Assembly (NCBI RefSeq): GCF_018811945.1
Contig: NZ_JACRVU010000006.1
Span: 1 to 64,000, forward strand
DNA: 64,000 bases
From: Gluconobacter sp. P1C6_b
Lineage (GTDB): Bacteria > Pseudomonadota > Alphaproteobacteria > Acetobacterales > Acetobacteraceae
Direction: 5' to 3'
Shown: piece by piece, positions 19,629 to 29,914 of the stretch
How the letters are laid out: each line of letters begins with the position of its first letter
How positions within the stretch are numbered: position 1 is the first letter of the stretch
Program-made: the position numbers and the translations under genes
The notes under the pieces: generated by a model
What the model saw: only the letters and a program-made list of their open reading frames with translations
Databases searched by the model: none
Told to the model about the DNA's origin: nothing

Positions 19629-21902
19629 ATGACTTCTGGTCTACTGACGCCGATCAAGGTTACGAAAAAGCGCCTTCTCAGCTGCGCCGCCGCTCTGGCG
19701 ATTTCTGCAGCTGTACCTGTCGCTTTTGCGCAGGAAGATACCGGCGCAGCAATCACGAGCTCCGATAACGGCGGCCATCCCGGGGACTGGCTCTCCTACG
19801 GCCGTTCCTATTCCGAGCAGCGCTACAGCCCGCTCGACCAGATCAATACGGAGAATGTCGGCAAGCTGAAGCTCGCCTGGCACTATGATCTGGACACGAA
19901 CCGCGGCCAGGAAGGCACGCCCCTGATCGTCAACGGCGTCATGTACGCCACGACCAACTGGAGCAAGATGAAGGCGCTGGATGCAGCGACCGGCAAGCTC
20001 CTGTGGTCCTACGATCCGAAGGTTCCGGGCAACATCGCCGACCGTGGCTGCTGTGACACGGTCAGCCGTGGCGCCGCCTACTGGAACGGGAAGGTCTATT
20101 TCGGCACGTTCGACGGCCGTCTGATCGCGCTCGACGCCAAGACCGGCAAGCTGGTCTGGAGCGTCTACACGATCCCCAAGGAGGCCCAGCTCGGCCACCA
20201 GCGGTCCTACACGGTTGACGGTGCCCCCCGTATCGCCAAGGGCAAGGTCCTGATCGGCAACGGTGGTGCAGAATTCGGCGCCCGCGGCTTCGTCTCTGCC
20301 TTCGACGCAGAAACCGGCAAGCTCGACTGGCGCTTCTTCACCGTTCCGAACCCCGAGAACAAGCCGGACGGCGCAGCCTCCGACGACATCCTGATGTCCA
20401 AGGCCTACCCGACCTGGGGCAAGAACGGCGCCTGGAAGCAGCAGGGCGGCGGCGGTACCGTCTGGGATTCGCTCGTCTATGACCCGGTGACGGACCTCGT
20501 CTACCTGGCCGTCGGCAACGGCTCGCCGTGGAACTACAAGTTCCGCTCCGAGGGCAAGGGCGACAACCTCTTCCTGGGCAGCATCGTCGCGATCAATCCT
20601 GACACCGGCAAGTATGTCTGGCACTTCCAGGAAACGCCGATGGACGAGTGGGATTACACCTCCGTCCAGCAGATCATGACGCTCGACATGCCGGTCAATG
20701 GCGAGATGCGCCACGTCATCGTGCATGCTCCGAAGAACGGCTTCTTCTACATCATCGATGCGAAGACGGGTAAGTTCATCACCGGCAAGCCCTACACCTA
20801 CGAGAACTGGGCCACCGGCCTGGATCCGGTCACGGGTCGCCCGAACTACGTGCCTGACGCCCTGTGGACCCTGACGGGCAAGCCCTGGCTCGGCATTCCA
20901 GGTGAGCTCGGTGGCCATAACTTCGCCGCCATGGCCTACAGCCCGAAGACAAAGCTGGTCTACATTCCGGCCCAGCAGATCCCACTCCTGTACGATGGCC
21001 AGAAAGGTGGCTTCAAGGCGTATCATGACGCCTGGAACCTCGGCCTCGACATGAACAAGATCGGCCTCTTCGACGACAACGATCCGGAACATGTCGCCGC
21101 CAAGAAGGACTTCCTGAAGGTCCTGAAGGGCTGGACGGTCGCCTGGGATCCGGAAAAGATGGCTCCGGCCTTCACGATCAACCACAAGGGTCCGTGGAAC
21201 GGCGGTATTCTGGCCACGGCCGGTAACGTGATCTTCCAGGGTCTGGCGAACGGCGAATTCCACGCCTACGACGCCACGAACGGCAACGATCTCTATTCCT
21301 TCCCCGCACAGAGCGCGATCATCGCTCCGCCGGTGACCTATACGGCCAACGGCAAGCAGTATGTCGCGGTTGAAGTGGGCTGGGGCGGCATCTATCCGTT
21401 CCTGTATGGCGGCGTTGCCCGCACCTCGGGCTGGACGGTCAACCACTCCCGTGTGATTGCCTTCTCGCTTGACGGCAAGGACAGCCTGCCGCCGAAGAAC
21501 GAGCTTGGCTTCACCCCGGTCAAGCCGGTTCCGACCTATGACGAGGCCCGTCAGAAGAACGGATACTTCCTGTATCAGACGTTCTGCTCGGCCTGCCATG
21601 GCGACAATGCGATCTCCGGTGGCGTTCTGCCTGACCTTCGCTGGTCCGGTGCTCCGCGCGGCAAGGAAAGCTTCTACAAGCTCGTTGGTCGCGGTGCTCT
21701 GACGGCCTACGGCATGGACCGCTTCGACACCTCCATGACGCCTGAGCAGATCGAGGATATCCGCAACTTCATCGTGAAGCGCGCGAACGAATCCTACGAC
21801 GACGAAGTCAAGGCACGTGAAAACTCAACTGGCGTTCCGAACGATCAGTTCCTCAATGTCCCGCAGTCCACGGCCGATGTTCCGACCGCGGATCACCCCT
21901 GA
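19629..21902 (+). CDS. adhA: PQQ-dependent alcohol dehydrogenase, quinohemoprotein subunit I
   Basis: AdhA oxidises ethanol to acetaldehyde in the periplasm, passing electrons to the AdhB cytochrome and on to ubiquinone. The 757-residue precursor has a signal peptide (ends FAQE), an eight-bladed PQQ propeller with repeated A-x-D-x-x-T-G-K-x-x-W docking motifs, the vicinal Cys-Cys pair (about residues 140-141, RGCCDTV) that sits over PQQ, and a C-terminal cytochrome c domain with CSACH (about 653-657). The ATG at 19629 has AAAAAGGA nine bases upstream. It is followed 29 bp later by adhB. This is the hallmark vinegar-type ADH. Confidence 0.97.
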   Translation: MTSGLLTPIKVTKKRLLSCAAALAISAAVPVAFAQEDTGAAITSSDNGGHPGDWLSYGRSYSEQRYSPLDQINTENVGKLKLAWHYDLDTNRGQEGTPLIVNGVMYATTNWSKMKALDAATGKLLWSYDPKVPGNIADRGCCDTVSRGAAYWNGKVYFGTFDGRLIALDAKTGKLVWSVYTIPKEAQLGHQRSYTVDGAPRIAKGKVLIGNGGAEFGARGFVSAFDAETGKLDWRFFTVPNPENKPDGAASDDILMSKAYPTWGKNGAWKQQGGGGTVWDSLVYDPVTDLVYLAVGNGSPWNYKFRSEGKGDNLFLGSIVAINPDTGKYVWHFQETPMDEWDYTSVQQIMTLDMPVNGEMRHVIVHAPKNGFFYIIDAKTGKFITGKPYTYENWATGLDPVTGRPNYVPDALWTLTGKPWLGIPGELGGHNFAAMAYSPKTKLVYIPAQQIPLLYDGQKGGFKAYHDAWNLGLDMNKIGLFDDNDPEHVAAKKDFLKVLKGWTVAWDPEKMAPAFTINHKGPWNGGILATAGNVIFQGLANGEFHAYDATNGNDLYSFPAQSAIIAPPVTYTANGKQYVAVEVGWGGIYPFLYGGVARTSGWTVNHSRVIAFSLDGKDSLPPKNELGFTPVKPVPTYDEARQKNGYFLYQTFCSACHGDNAISGGVLPDLRWSGAPRGKESFYKLVGRGALTAYGMDRFDTSMTPEQIEDIRNFIVKRANESYDDEVKARENSTGVPNDQFLNVPQSTADVPTADHP

Positions 21903-21931
21903 GGCAGCGGTTTGCATAAGGAGCACGTGAC

Positions 21932-23368
21932 ATGCTGAACGCATTAACTCGGGACAGGCTGGTATCTGAGATGAAACAGGGATGGAAACTCGCGGCCGCT
22001 ATCGGCCTCATGGCGGTGTCTTTCGGCGCCGCCCATGCCCAGGACGCCGATGAAGCCCTGATCAAGCGTGGCGAATATGTCGCCCGCCTGTCGGACTGCA
22101 TCGCCTGCCACACGGCCCTTCACGGACAGCCCTATGCGGGCGGTCTGGAGATCAAGAGCCCGATCGGCACGATCTATTCGACCAACATCACACCGGACCC
22201 GGAACACGGTATCGGCAACTACACCCTGGAGGACTTCACGAAGGCCCTCCGCAAAGGCATCCGCAAGGATGGTGCAACGGTCTATCCGGCCATGCCCTAT
22301 CCTGAATTCGCACGTCTGTCCGATGACGACATCCGTGCGATGTATGCCTTTTTCATGCACGGCGTGAAGCCGGTCGCCCAGCAGAACAAGGCACCGGACA
22401 TCAGCTGGCCGCTCTCCATGCGCTGGCCGCTGGGCATGTGGCGCGCCATGTTCGTCCCGAGCATGACGCCGGGCGTGGACAAGAGCATCAGTGATCCGGA
22501 AGTCGCCCGCGGCGAATATCTCGTCAACGGCCCGGGTCATTGCGGCGAATGCCATACGCCCCGCGGTTTCGGGATGCAGGTCAAGGCCTACGGCACGGCT
22601 GGCGGCAACGCCTACCTCGCCGGTGGTGCCCCGATCGACAACTGGATCGCACCGAGCCTGCGCAGCAACAGCGACACGGGTCTGGGCCGCTGGTCTGAAG
22701 ATGACATCGTCACCTTCCTCAAGAGCGGCCGTATCGACCACTCCGCCGTCTTCGGTGGCATGGCCGACGTGGTGGCTTACAGCACGCAGCACTGGTCCGA
22801 CGACGATCTGCGCGCTACGGCCAAGTACCTCAAGAGCATGCCGGCCGTGCCGGAAGGCAAGAACCTCGGTCAGGATGACGGTCAGACGACCGCTCTGCTG
22901 AACAAGGGTGGTCAGGGCAACGCAGGTGCGGAAGTCTATCTGCACAACTGCGCCATCTGCCACATGAACGATGGTACGGGCGTCAACCGCATGTTCCCGC
23001 CGCTGGCAGGCAACCCGGTCGTCCTGACGGATGATCCGACGTCGCTCGCCAATGTCGTGGCCTTCGGTGGCATCCTGCCCCCGACCAACAGCGCACCGTC
23101 CGCTGTTGCCATGCCCGGGTTCAAGAATCACCTCTCCGACCAGGAGATGGCCGATGTCGTGAACTTCATGCGCAAAGGCTGGGGCAACAACGCACCGGGA
23201 ACCGTGTCCGCTTCCGACATCCAGAAGCTGCGCACGACGGGTGCTCCGGTCTCCACTGCTGGCTGGAACGTCTCCAGCAAGGGCTGGATGGCTTACATGC
23301 CGCAGCCTTACGGCGAAGGCTGGACCTTCTCCCCGCAGACCCACACAGGCGTGGACGAAGCCCAGTAA
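21932..23368 (+). CDS. adhB: Alcohol dehydrogenase triheme cytochrome c subunit II
   Basis: This 478-residue precursor has a signal peptide ending AHAQD and three cytochrome c motifs: CIACH (about residue 56), CGECH (about 203) and CAICH (about 340). It is the membrane-bound subunit that takes electrons from AdhA and reduces ubiquinone in the cytoplasmic membrane. The ATG has AAGGAG eight bases upstream, and the operon adhA-adhB ends at a terminator. The small third subunit of this enzyme class is not encoded nearby, as is usual in Gluconobacter. Confidence 0.96.
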   Translation: MLNALTRDRLVSEMKQGWKLAAAIGLMAVSFGAAHAQDADEALIKRGEYVARLSDCIACHTALHGQPYAGGLEIKSPIGTIYSTNITPDPEHGIGNYTLEDFTKALRKGIRKDGATVYPAMPYPEFARLSDDDIRAMYAFFMHGVKPVAQQNKAPDISWPLSMRWPLGMWRAMFVPSMTPGVDKSISDPEVARGEYLVNGPGHCGECHTPRGFGMQVKAYGTAGGNAYLAGGAPIDNWIAPSLRSNSDTGLGRWSEDDIVTFLKSGRIDHSAVFGGMADVVAYSTQHWSDDDLRATAKYLKSMPAVPEGKNLGQDDGQTTALLNKGGQGNAGAEVYLHNCAICHMNDGTGVNRMFPPLAGNPVVLTDDPTSLANVVAFGGILPPTNSAPSAVAMPGFKNHLSDQEMADVVNFMRKGWGNNAPGTVSASDIQKLRTTGAPVSTAGWNVSSKGWMAYMPQPYGEGWTFSPQTHTGVDEAQ

Positions 23369-23396
23369 GCTTCCCACTCCCTGTCAGTCTGACAGA

Positions 23397-23428
23397 AAGG
23401 GCGGATCGGAAACGGTCCGCCTTTTTTC
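23397..23428 (+). terminator. Rho-independent terminator after adhB
   Basis: Stem GGCGGATCG / CGGTCCGCC around a GAAA loop (one G-T pair), followed by TTTTTT. Confidence 0.9.
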
Positions 23429-23494
23429 GTGTCTGCGCGCAAGGCATTGCACAGGGCATTTCACCGCAAGGCCACCTGCACTACATAGAAACCC

Positions 23495-24808
23495 ATGATG
23501 CGCTCATCCCTTCCGGACGCCCCTGACACCACGCCACAGGTCATTTTTGCACTGGCCACGGGCCCATCCCGTGCGGCCATTGCGATCATGCGTGCCAGCG
23601 GGCCGGGCAGCGATACGATCCTGAAAGCTCTCTGCAACGGGCGCCTTCCGGAACCCCGCCGCGTCAGCCTGCGCACCCTGCGCCATGACGGAGAGGTGCT
23701 CGATCACGCCGTCGCCCTTTGGCTCCCCGGCCCCAACTCCTACACTGGCGAAGACGGCTTTGAACTGCATCTCCACGCAGGCCCCGCCATCATCGCCCGC
23801 GTCGCTGATGCCCTGACCGATCTGGGCGCCCGCCCCGCCGAACCCGGCGAATTCACTCGCCGCGCCGTGCAGAAGGGACGACTGGATCTGCTTCAAGCCG
23901 AAGCCATCGCCGACCTCGTGGACGCCGAAACCGAAAGTCAGCGCAAACAGGCACTCCGTCAGGCCGATGGTGCCCTGAGTCGCCTGTACGATGACTGGGC
24001 ACAGCGCCTGCGTCTCGTCCTCGCCCATCAGGAAGCCCTGATCGATTTCCCGGACGAAGAACTGCCACAGGATGTGGAAGACGGCCTGATCGAGGAACTC
24101 TCAAAGCTCCAGACCGAGATGTCCGCCCATCTTCAGGACAATCGCGGCGAACTCATGCGTCAGGGGCTGACCGTCGTGATCGCCGGCGCTCCAAATGTCG
24201 GGAAATCCAGTCTTCTCAATGCGTTATCCGGAACCGACGCCGCCATCGTCACCCATCGCGCCGGCACCACACGAGATGCCATCGCGCTCGACTGGGTTCT
24301 GGACGGCGTGCGCCTGCGCCTGATTGACACGGCTGGCCTGCGAGAGACGGAAGACGAAATCGAGGCCGAGGGCATCCGCCGCGCACTGTTTCACGTGAAA
24401 CAAGCCGACGTCGTGCTGCATCTGATCGGCCCGAATGAAAGTCTCGAATCCCTTTCCGGGCAGGAAATTCCCGTCCGGACGAAAATCGACATCGCGCCCA
24501 CGCCGCCCGGCATGTTAGGGATCAGCACACAGTCCGGCGAAGGCCTCGCTGCGCTGCGTCAGGTCCTGTCCGAACGGGTGGCAGAACTCATGGCCGGTTC
24601 AGCCGCACCTCCGCTGACCCGCGCCAGACACCGCGCTGGAATCCAGGAGGCCGCAACCCATCTGGAGCGCGCACGGACCGCAACCTGGCCGGAACTTCGG
24701 GGCGAAGAACTCCGCCTGTCCATGCTGGCCTTGGGGCGTCTGACGGGACGTGTTGATGTTGAATCCCTGCTCGATGCGATTTTCGGGCAGTTCTGTATCG
24801 GGAAGTAG
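23495..24808 (+). CDS. mnmE: tRNA modification GTPase MnmE
   Basis: MnmE works with MnmG to make the (carboxymethyl)aminomethyl modification on U34 of certain tRNAs. The 437-residue protein has the N-terminal folate-binding domain with EPGEFT, a helical domain, an inserted G domain with G1 GAPNVGKSS (about 230) and [10 protein letters not shown], and the C-terminal CIGK motif whose Cys takes part in catalysis. Tandem ATGs at 23495 and 23498 leave the exact start uncertain. A perfect parS site is embedded in the G-domain coding sequence. mnmG follows after 3 bp. Confidence 0.96.
   Translation: MMRSSLPDAPDTTPQVIFALATGPSRAAIAIMRASGPGSDTILKALCNGRLPEPRRVSLRTLRHDGEVLDHAVALWLPGPNSYTGEDGFELHLHAGPAIIARVADALTDLGARPAEPGEFTRRAVQKGRLDLLQAEAIADLVDAETESQRKQALRQADGALSRLYDDWAQRLRLVLAHQEALIDFPDEELPQDVEDGLIEELSKLQTEMSAHLQDNRGELMRQGLTVVIAGAPNVGKSSLLNALSGTDAAIVTHRAGTTRDAIALDWVLDGVRLRLIDTAGLRETEDEIEAEGIRRALFHVKQADVVLHLIGPNESLESLSGQEIPVRTKIDIAPTPPGMLGISTQSGEGLAALRQVLSERVAELMAGSAAPPLTRARHRAGIQEAATHLERARTATWPELRGEELRLSMLALGRLTGRVDVESLLDAIFGQFCIGK
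24387..24402. promoter_or_regulatory. parS: parS site inside mnmE
   Basis: A perfect TGTTTCACGTGAAACA, read in frame as part of LFHVKQA in MnmE. It lies about 2.8 kb upstream of parA. Confidence 0.9.
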
Positions 24809-24811
24809 GTT

Positions 24812-26668
24812 TTGAGCGATTTCGATGTCATCGTGATCGGCGGCGGTCATGCCGGATGTGAAGCCGCAGCGGCATCGGCCCGCTTCGGCGCGCGCACCCT
24901 GCTGCTGACCCATCGGCTTGAAACGATTGGTGCCATGTCCTGCAACCCGGCCATCGGCGGGATCGGCAAGGGCCATCTCGTGCGCGAAATTGACGCGCTC
25001 GACGGCCTGATGGGCAAAGCCGCAGATCGCGCGGGCATCCATTTCAAACTGCTCAACCGCTCCAAGGGCCCTGCCGTCCACGGCCCGCGCGCGCAGGCGG
25101 ACCGTTCGCTCTATCGCGCCGCCATTCAGGATCTTCTCGCCGCAACGCCGAACCTGACAATCCTCGAAGGCGCCGCTGGCGACCTGATCGAAGAGAACGG
25201 CCACATCACCGGCGTCATCTGCGAAGACGGTCGCGAGTTCCGCTGCGGCGCCGTTGTGCTGACCACCGGAACCTTCCTGCGCGGCGTCATCCATGTCGGC
25301 CACACCCAGACGGAAGCCGGCCGTATCGGCGAAGCCCCAGCAAAACGTCTGGGCGAACGGCTCTATGCGCTGGGCCTTCAGATGGGCCGTCTCAAGACCG
25401 GCACCCCACCGCGTCTGGCCAAAGACAGCATCGACTGGGAGAACCTCCCGGCCGATCCCGGCGATGCAGAGCCCGAGGCCTTCAGCCCCATGACGACGGC
25501 CATCACCAATCCGCAGGTCGTCTGCCGCATCAGCCATACGACCGCCGAAACCCACAGGATCATCAACGAGAACCTGCACCGCTCGGCCATGTATGGGGGC
25601 GCCATCGCCGGTCGTGGCCCGCGCTACTGCCCGTCCATCGAGGACAAGGTCGTCCGCTTTGCCGAGCGCACATCGCATCAGGTCTTTCTGGAACCTGAAG
25701 CCCTACCAGGAAATCCGGGCGGCGATCTGGTCTATCCCAATGGCATCAGCACCAGCCTGCCCGCTGACGTACAGGCCGCGATGATCGCCACCATGCCCGG
25801 TCTGGAAAAGGCGCGTATCGTCACGGCAGGCTATGCCGTCGAATATGATTATGTAGACCCGCGCGAACTTCTGCCCTCCCTGCAACTGCGCCATCTGCCG
25901 GACCTGTATCTGGCCGGGCAGATCAACGGCACGACCGGCTACGAGGAAGCCGGAGCACAGGGCCTCCTCGCGGGCCTGAACGCCGCCCGCGCCACCGCTG
26001 GAAACGAAGCCCTCACGCTGGACCGGAGCGACGCCTATCTCGGCGTCATGATCGACGACCTGACCCTGCACGGCATCAGCGAACCCTATCGCATGTTCAC
26101 CTCGCGCGCCGAATATCGCCTGACCCTGCGCGCCGACAACGCCGACCTGCGCCTGACGCCAAAGGGCATCGCCGCGGGCTGCGTCCTGTCCGAACGCACA
26201 GCAGCCTTCACGGCCCAGAAAGCCGAACTCGACGCCGCCATGACCCGCGCGGCCGAGACGACCTTCCTGCCGCAGACCCTGCGCGATGTTGGTTTCGAAG
26301 TCTCGCTGGACGGTCGCAGACGCACGGTTCTCGACGTTCTGGCCAGCAATGGCGACCATACGAAACTGGACACGCTGGCCCCCTGGTTCGCGGAGCTCCC
26401 CCTGCGCGTCCGCCGCCATGTCGAGACCGAAGCCCGCTATGGCGGCTATCTTCACCGACAGGATCGTGAAATTCGACAGCTCGCGTCCGAAAGTGCCATC
26501 GCCCTTCGTGCCAATCTGGATTACAGTGCCATCGGCGGCCTGAGCAGCGAAATGCGCGAGCGCTTTTCCCAGGCCCGCCCGACCAGTTTCGCCGCAGCAC
26601 AGCGCGTGCGCGGGGTCACACCCGCCGCGCTGGTCGCCCTGCTGGCCCATGTAAGGACCCTGTCATGA
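24812..26668 (+). CDS. mnmG: tRNA uridine 5-carboxymethylaminomethyl modification enzyme MnmG
   Basis: MnmG (GidA) is the FAD-dependent partner of MnmE in U34 tRNA modification. The 618-residue protein begins with the FAD fold [11 protein letters not shown] and carries the conserved [20 protein letters not shown] segment, the [10 protein letters not shown] stretch with its active Cys, and NGTTGYEEA. The start is TTG at 24812, three bases after the mnmE stop; this gives the standard family N-terminus, and no better start is near. The end overlaps rsmG (ATGA). Confidence 0.96.
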   Translation: MSDFDVIVIGGGHAGCEAAAASARFGARTLLLTHRLETIGAMSCNPAIGGIGKGHLVREIDALDGLMGKAADRAGIHFKLLNRSKGPAVHGPRAQADRSLYRAAIQDLLAATPNLTILEGAAGDLIEENGHITGVICEDGREFRCGAVVLTTGTFLRGVIHVGHTQTEAGRIGEAPAKRLGERLYALGLQMGRLKTGTPPRLAKDSIDWENLPADPGDAEPEAFSPMTTAITNPQVVCRISHTTAETHRIINENLHRSAMYGGAIAGRGPRYCPSIEDKVVRFAERTSHQVFLEPEALPGNPGGDLVYPNGISTSLPADVQAAMIATMPGLEKARIVTAGYAVEYDYVDPRELLPSLQLRHLPDLYLAGQINGTTGYEEAGAQGLLAGLNAARATAGNEALTLDRSDAYLGVMIDDLTLHGISEPYRMFTSRAEYRLTLRADNADLRLTPKGIAAGCVLSERTAAFTAQKAELDAAMTRAAETTFLPQTLRDVGFEVSLDGRRRTVLDVLASNGDHTKLDTLAPWFAELPLRVRRHVETEARYGGYLHRQDREIRQLASESAIALRANLDYSAIGGLSSEMRERFSQARPTSFAAAQRVRGVTPAALVALLAHVRTLS

Positions 26669-27246
26669 CCACCGTTTCACGTGAAACACATGAGAGGCTG
26701 GAGCGCTTTGCCGACCTGCTCGTGCAGTGGAACGCAAAGATCAATCTCGTCAGTCCACGTGACATCGCCCAGCTCTGGCCCCGTCATATCGAAGACAGCC
26801 TCCAGCTCGCGGAACTGATCCCCGAAGGCGCAACCATTACTGACCTCGGTTCGGGCGGCGGTTTTCCAGGCATTATTCTGGCTATCGCAACCGGAAACCC
26901 CGCCACCCTGATTGAATCGGACCAGCGCAAATGCGCCTTCCTGCGGGAAGCAGGACGCATCTGCGACGCAAAGGTCACGGTCATCGCCAAGCGTATCGAA
27001 GCCGCCAGCCCCCCTCCGGCCGACATCATCACGGCCCGGGCGCTGGCTCCTCTTAACAGGCTCCTCGAATGGGCACGGCCATTGCTGAAGGAAGACGGGT
27101 TCTGCCTGTTCCTGAAGGGTCAGAAGGCGCAGGCCGAGTTGACCGAGGCAAGCGCCGACTGGCACATGAGCCACACGATTATTCCCAGCCGCACCGACCC
27201 CGGCGGAGCCATCATCAAAGTCAGTGATTTCAAGCGTGTCGTCTAA
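26665..27246 (+). CDS. rsmG: 16S rRNA (guanine-N7) methyltransferase RsmG
   Basis: RsmG (GidB) methylates G527 of 16S rRNA. The 193-residue product shows the SAM-binding [10 protein letters not shown] motif (about 56-65), the RHIEDSLQL helix and KGQKA near the end. It overlaps the mnmG stop and the parA start, so the whole mnmE-mnmG-rsmG-parA-parB set is probably one operon. A parS-like palindrome lies over codons 3-8 (TVSRET). Loss of RsmG gives low-level streptomycin resistance in other bacteria. Confidence 0.95.
   Translation: MTTVSRETHERLERFADLLVQWNAKINLVSPRDIAQLWPRHIEDSLQLAELIPEGATITDLGSGGGFPGIILAIATGNPATLIESDQRKCAFLREAGRICDAKVTVIAKRIEAASPPPADIITARALAPLNRLLEWARPLLKEDGFCLFLKGQKAQAELTEASADWHMSHTIIPSRTDPGGAIIKVSDFKRVV
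26673..26688. promoter_or_regulatory. parS: parS-like site at the start of rsmG
   Basis: CGTTTCACGTGAAACA differs from the 16-bp consensus only at the first base. It is in frame as TVSRET, a segment commonly seen at the start of alphaproteobacterial RsmG. It sits about 550 bp upstream of parA. Confidence 0.85.
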
Positions 27247-28039
27247 AACCGAATCTCCCACCACCCGGATCATTGCCGTCACCAACCAGAAGGGAGGCGT
27301 CGGCAAGACCACCACCACCATCAATCTGGCCGCGGGTCTGGCCCGTCAGGGACAGCGCGTCCTGCTCGTGGATCTGGATCCGCAGGGCAACGCCTCCACC
27401 GGCCTGGGCATCGACTACGACCAGCGCAACACCGGCACCTATGCCGCGCTGATGGTGGAAGCCGAGCCTCACGCCCTGCCCCAGCCGACCGAATTCGACA
27501 ATCTGGCGATCATCACCGCCAATAACGAACTGGCCGGTGCCGAGCTTGAGATGATCGGTGACGAGCGCCGCGAATACCGTCTGCGAGATGCCCTGCGCGC
27601 GCTGGAAGGCGATTACGACACTATCCTGATCGACTGCCCTCCAAGCCTCGGTCTGCTGACGCTGAATGCGCTGGTGGCTTCTGACAGCGTGATCGTGCCT
27701 CTGCAATGCGAGTTCTTCGCGCTCGAAGGCATCAGTCAGCTCGTCCGCACCATCGATCGCGTGCGCCGCGCCTTCAACGCCGATCTGCATCTCGAAGGCA
27801 TCGTTCTGACGATGTATGACCGCCGCAACAACCTGTCCGAACTCGTAGCGCAGGACGCACGCGGCTTCTTCGGCGATCAGGTGTTCGAAACGCTCATTCC
27901 GCGCAATATCCGCATTTCCGAAGCCCAGAGCCACGGCAGCCCCGTGCTGGACTATGACGCCCGCTCCACGGGTGCCATCGCCTATCTGGCGCTGGCGGAC
28001 GAACTGATCAAACGCAACAAGAACAAGGCAAAGGCGTAA
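27224..28039 (+). CDS. parA: Chromosome partitioning ATPase ParA
   Basis: ParA moves ParB-parS complexes to separate newly copied origins. The 271-residue protein has the deviant Walker A motif NQKGGVGKTTTT with its signature Lys, a DLDPQGNAS segment (Walker A') and IDCPPSLGLLT (Walker B). The start is GTG at 27224, inside the end of rsmG; another in-frame GTG at 27236 would remove four residues. Neither has a strong ribosome site, so translation may be coupled to rsmG. parB begins 6 bp after its stop. Confidence 0.95.
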   Translation: MISSVSSKTESPTTRIIAVTNQKGGVGKTTTTINLAAGLARQGQRVLLVDLDPQGNASTGLGIDYDQRNTGTYAALMVEAEPHALPQPTEFDNLAIITANNELAGAELEMIGDERREYRLRDALRALEGDYDTILIDCPPSLGLLTLNALVASDSVIVPLQCEFFALEGISQLVRTIDRVRRAFNADLHLEGIVLTMYDRRNNLSELVAQDARGFFGDQVFETLIPRNIRISEAQSHGSPVLDYDARSTGAIAYLALADELIKRNKNKAKA

Positions 28040-28045
28040 CCGGCG

Positions 28046-28921
28046 ATGGCCAAAAAGGACAGTTCCCCGCGGCTTGGTCGCGGCCTCGCGGCTCTTCTGG
28101 GTGATCAGGCGCCACAGCTCGCCCGCGCCACGCGCGCGAATGCGCAGCCTCAGCAGCATTCCTCCCTGCCGGTGGATGTTCTGGCGCCGAGCCCCTTCCA
28201 GCCGCGACAGGACATGAACCCCGAGCGCCTGTCCGAACTGGCCGATTCCATCCGCTCACGCGGCGTCCTACAACCGCTACTCGTCCGTCCCGATCCCGAA
28301 AAAGCAGGCCATTACCAGATCATCGCCGGCGAACGCCGCTGGCGCGCCTCACAGCTCGCAGGCCTGCACAGCGTCCCCGTCCATATCCGCGAACTGGACG
28401 ACACGGACGCCATGGCCGCCGCTCTGGTCGAGAACCTCCAGCGCGCGGACCTCAACCCGATCGAGGAAGCCGAGGGCCTGCAACGCCTGGTCACGGACTA
28501 CACCCTGACGCAGGAAGAACTGGCCGGTGCCGTGGGCAAGTCCCGCCCGCACATCACCAACACCATGCGCCTGCTCAACCTGCCGCCGGAAGTCCGCGCG
28601 CATGTCCGCAATGGCGAACTCACGGCCGGTCACGCCCGCGCCCTGCTGACGCACCCCGACCCGGTCGCCGCCGCAAAAAACGTCATCGCCCGTGGCCTCA
28701 ACGTGCGTCAGACAGAAGCCCTGACCAGCGGCAAAACTACCCTGACGCCGGCCAAAAAGGCACGGGACGCGGAAATCCTGCAGATCGAAAATGACCTGTC
28801 CTCCCGCCTCGGACTGAAAGTCCATATTTCCTACAATGGAAAAAAAGGTGGCTCCCTGAAGATCGATTACACCTCCCTGGAGCAGTTCGAGAGCGTCATG
28901 CGCCTGCTTAACCGCAAATAA
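28046..28921 (+). CDS. parB: Chromosome partitioning protein ParB
   Basis: ParB binds parS and spreads along DNA as a CTP-dependent clamp. The 291-residue product has an N-terminal ParA-activating stretch (RLGRGLAALLGD), the CTP-binding ParB/Srx domain with GERRWRAS (about 95-102) and ENLQRADLNPIEEAEG, a helix-turn-helix with VGKSRPHITNTMRLL, and a C-terminal dimerisation domain ending in RLLNRK. Its own targets, three parS sites, lie at 484, 24387 and 26673. Confidence 0.96.
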   Translation: MAKKDSSPRLGRGLAALLGDQAPQLARATRANAQPQQHSSLPVDVLAPSPFQPRQDMNPERLSELADSIRSRGVLQPLLVRPDPEKAGHYQIIAGERRWRASQLAGLHSVPVHIRELDDTDAMAAALVENLQRADLNPIEEAEGLQRLVTDYTLTQEELAGAVGKSRPHITNTMRLLNLPPEVRAHVRNGELTAGHARALLTHPDPVAAAKNVIARGLNVRQTEALTSGKTTLTPAKKARDAEILQIENDLSSRLGLKVHISYNGKKGGSLKIDYTSLEQFESVMRLLNRK

Positions 28922-28986
28922 GATATTGAAATAAAAGGTTTTTTCTTTTTTCCAGCACCAAACTGCACGAAAAGATGAAAAACCCC

Positions 28987-29016
28987 TTGCAGCTCAGCGC
29001 GGAATACCGCTATAAG
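28987..29016 (+). promoter_or_regulatory. Promoter of tRNA-Lys
   Basis: TTGCAG and TATAAG are separated by 18 bp, placing the transcription start about 20 nt upstream of the mature tRNA. Confidence 0.6.
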
Positions 29017-29040
29017 CCGCTCCACCGGTAGACGGGCCAT

Positions 29041-29116
<76 letters not shown>

Positions 29117-29160
29117 TGCCCGTCTCCGGTTGTTTCCCAAAAATTTCATAGTGATCTGCC

Positions 29161-29184
29161 AAAGCCCATTACGGGTTTTTTTTC
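29161..29184 (+). terminator. Weak terminator after tRNA-Lys
   Basis: AAAGCCC pairs with GGGTTTT around a short loop, and a run of eight T follows. The stem has few GC pairs but the U-run is strong. Confidence 0.6.
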
Positions 29185-29227
29185 GTGTTTCCGGGCAGCC
29201 CCTGAAATCCAGAGACTGCCCCGGCTT

Positions 29228-29914
29228 TCAGCCTCGGAAATCAGGCAGTTCGTTGACCGTCACGACGCGCCACAGGCAGTCGATACGCTCCAGAATGGTG
29301 ATGGACAGGTTCTGGATCGAAAAGCGCAGCGCCGTATCGGGATGCACACTCAGCGCATGCGCCAGAGCTGCACGGATGGCCCCACCATGGCTGACGACAA
29401 CCATATCCTGCCCTTCATGCGCATTCGCCAGATCCTCAAGCCCGTGTCCCACGCGCGCGCAGACATCCAGCATGCTCTCCCCGCCCGGCGGAAGCTCACA
29501 GGCGGAAATGGACCAGAACGGATTGGGCGGCAGACGCAGCAGGGACATGAATTCCGAATGGGGCGTGCCATGCCACCTCCCGATCGACTGCTCAATGAAG
29601 CGGCCATCAATCGTCACATCCTGCGAAAACGCCCCCGCCTTGCGGATCTCAGCCGCAGTATCCTGCGCCCGCTGCAACGGTGAACTATACCACAGCGCAT
29701 CCTTCGGCAGACGCCGCGCCAGTGTGGCATAGCCGCCCTGCTGGCTCGCCATCGCCTCACGGCACAGCGGCACATCGAGCGCGCCATACATCGTCTTGCG
29801 CGCACTGGCTTCCACAACCGCATGACGGATCAGCCAGAACCGGGTAACGCCCTTCGGCAGTTCCGGCGTATCGAGAAAATGCCCGTGCGGGACCGCTTTA
29901 TCTGTCTGGGTCAT
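29228..29914 (-). CDS. Histidine phosphatase (phosphoglycerate mutase-like)
   Basis: This 228-residue protein has the branch-1 histidine phosphatase signature RFWLIRHAVVE (about 25-35), with catalytic Arg-His, and the second His in VVSHGGAIRAAL. The family includes phosphoglycerate mutases, CobC/alpha-ribazole phosphatase and sugar phosphatases; the substrate cannot be read from sequence. I chose the ATG at 29914, which overlaps the stop of the upstream PLP-fold gene (ATGA), so the two are co-translated and may act in one pathway. Confidence 0.85.
   Translation of the reverse strand: MTQTDKAVPHGHFLDTPELPKGVTRFWLIRHAVVEASARKTMYGALDVPLCREAMASQQGGYATLARRLPKDALWYSSPLQRAQDTAAEIRKAGAFSQDVTIDGRFIEQSIGRWHGTPHSEFMSLLRLPPNPFWSISACELPPGGESMLDVCARVGHGLEDLANAHEGQDMVVVSHGGAIRAALAHALSVHPDTALRFSIQNLSITILERIDCLWRVVTVNELPDFRG

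Noticed and set aside
19641-21599. Very long antisense open frame opposite adhA (about 650 codons)
   Set aside because: A shadow of the GC-rich coding strand; the sense gene has a full set of motifs. The same applies to the long antisense frame opposite adhB.
28922-28986. T-rich stretch after parB as a terminator
   Set aside because: There is no GC-rich stem before the T-run.
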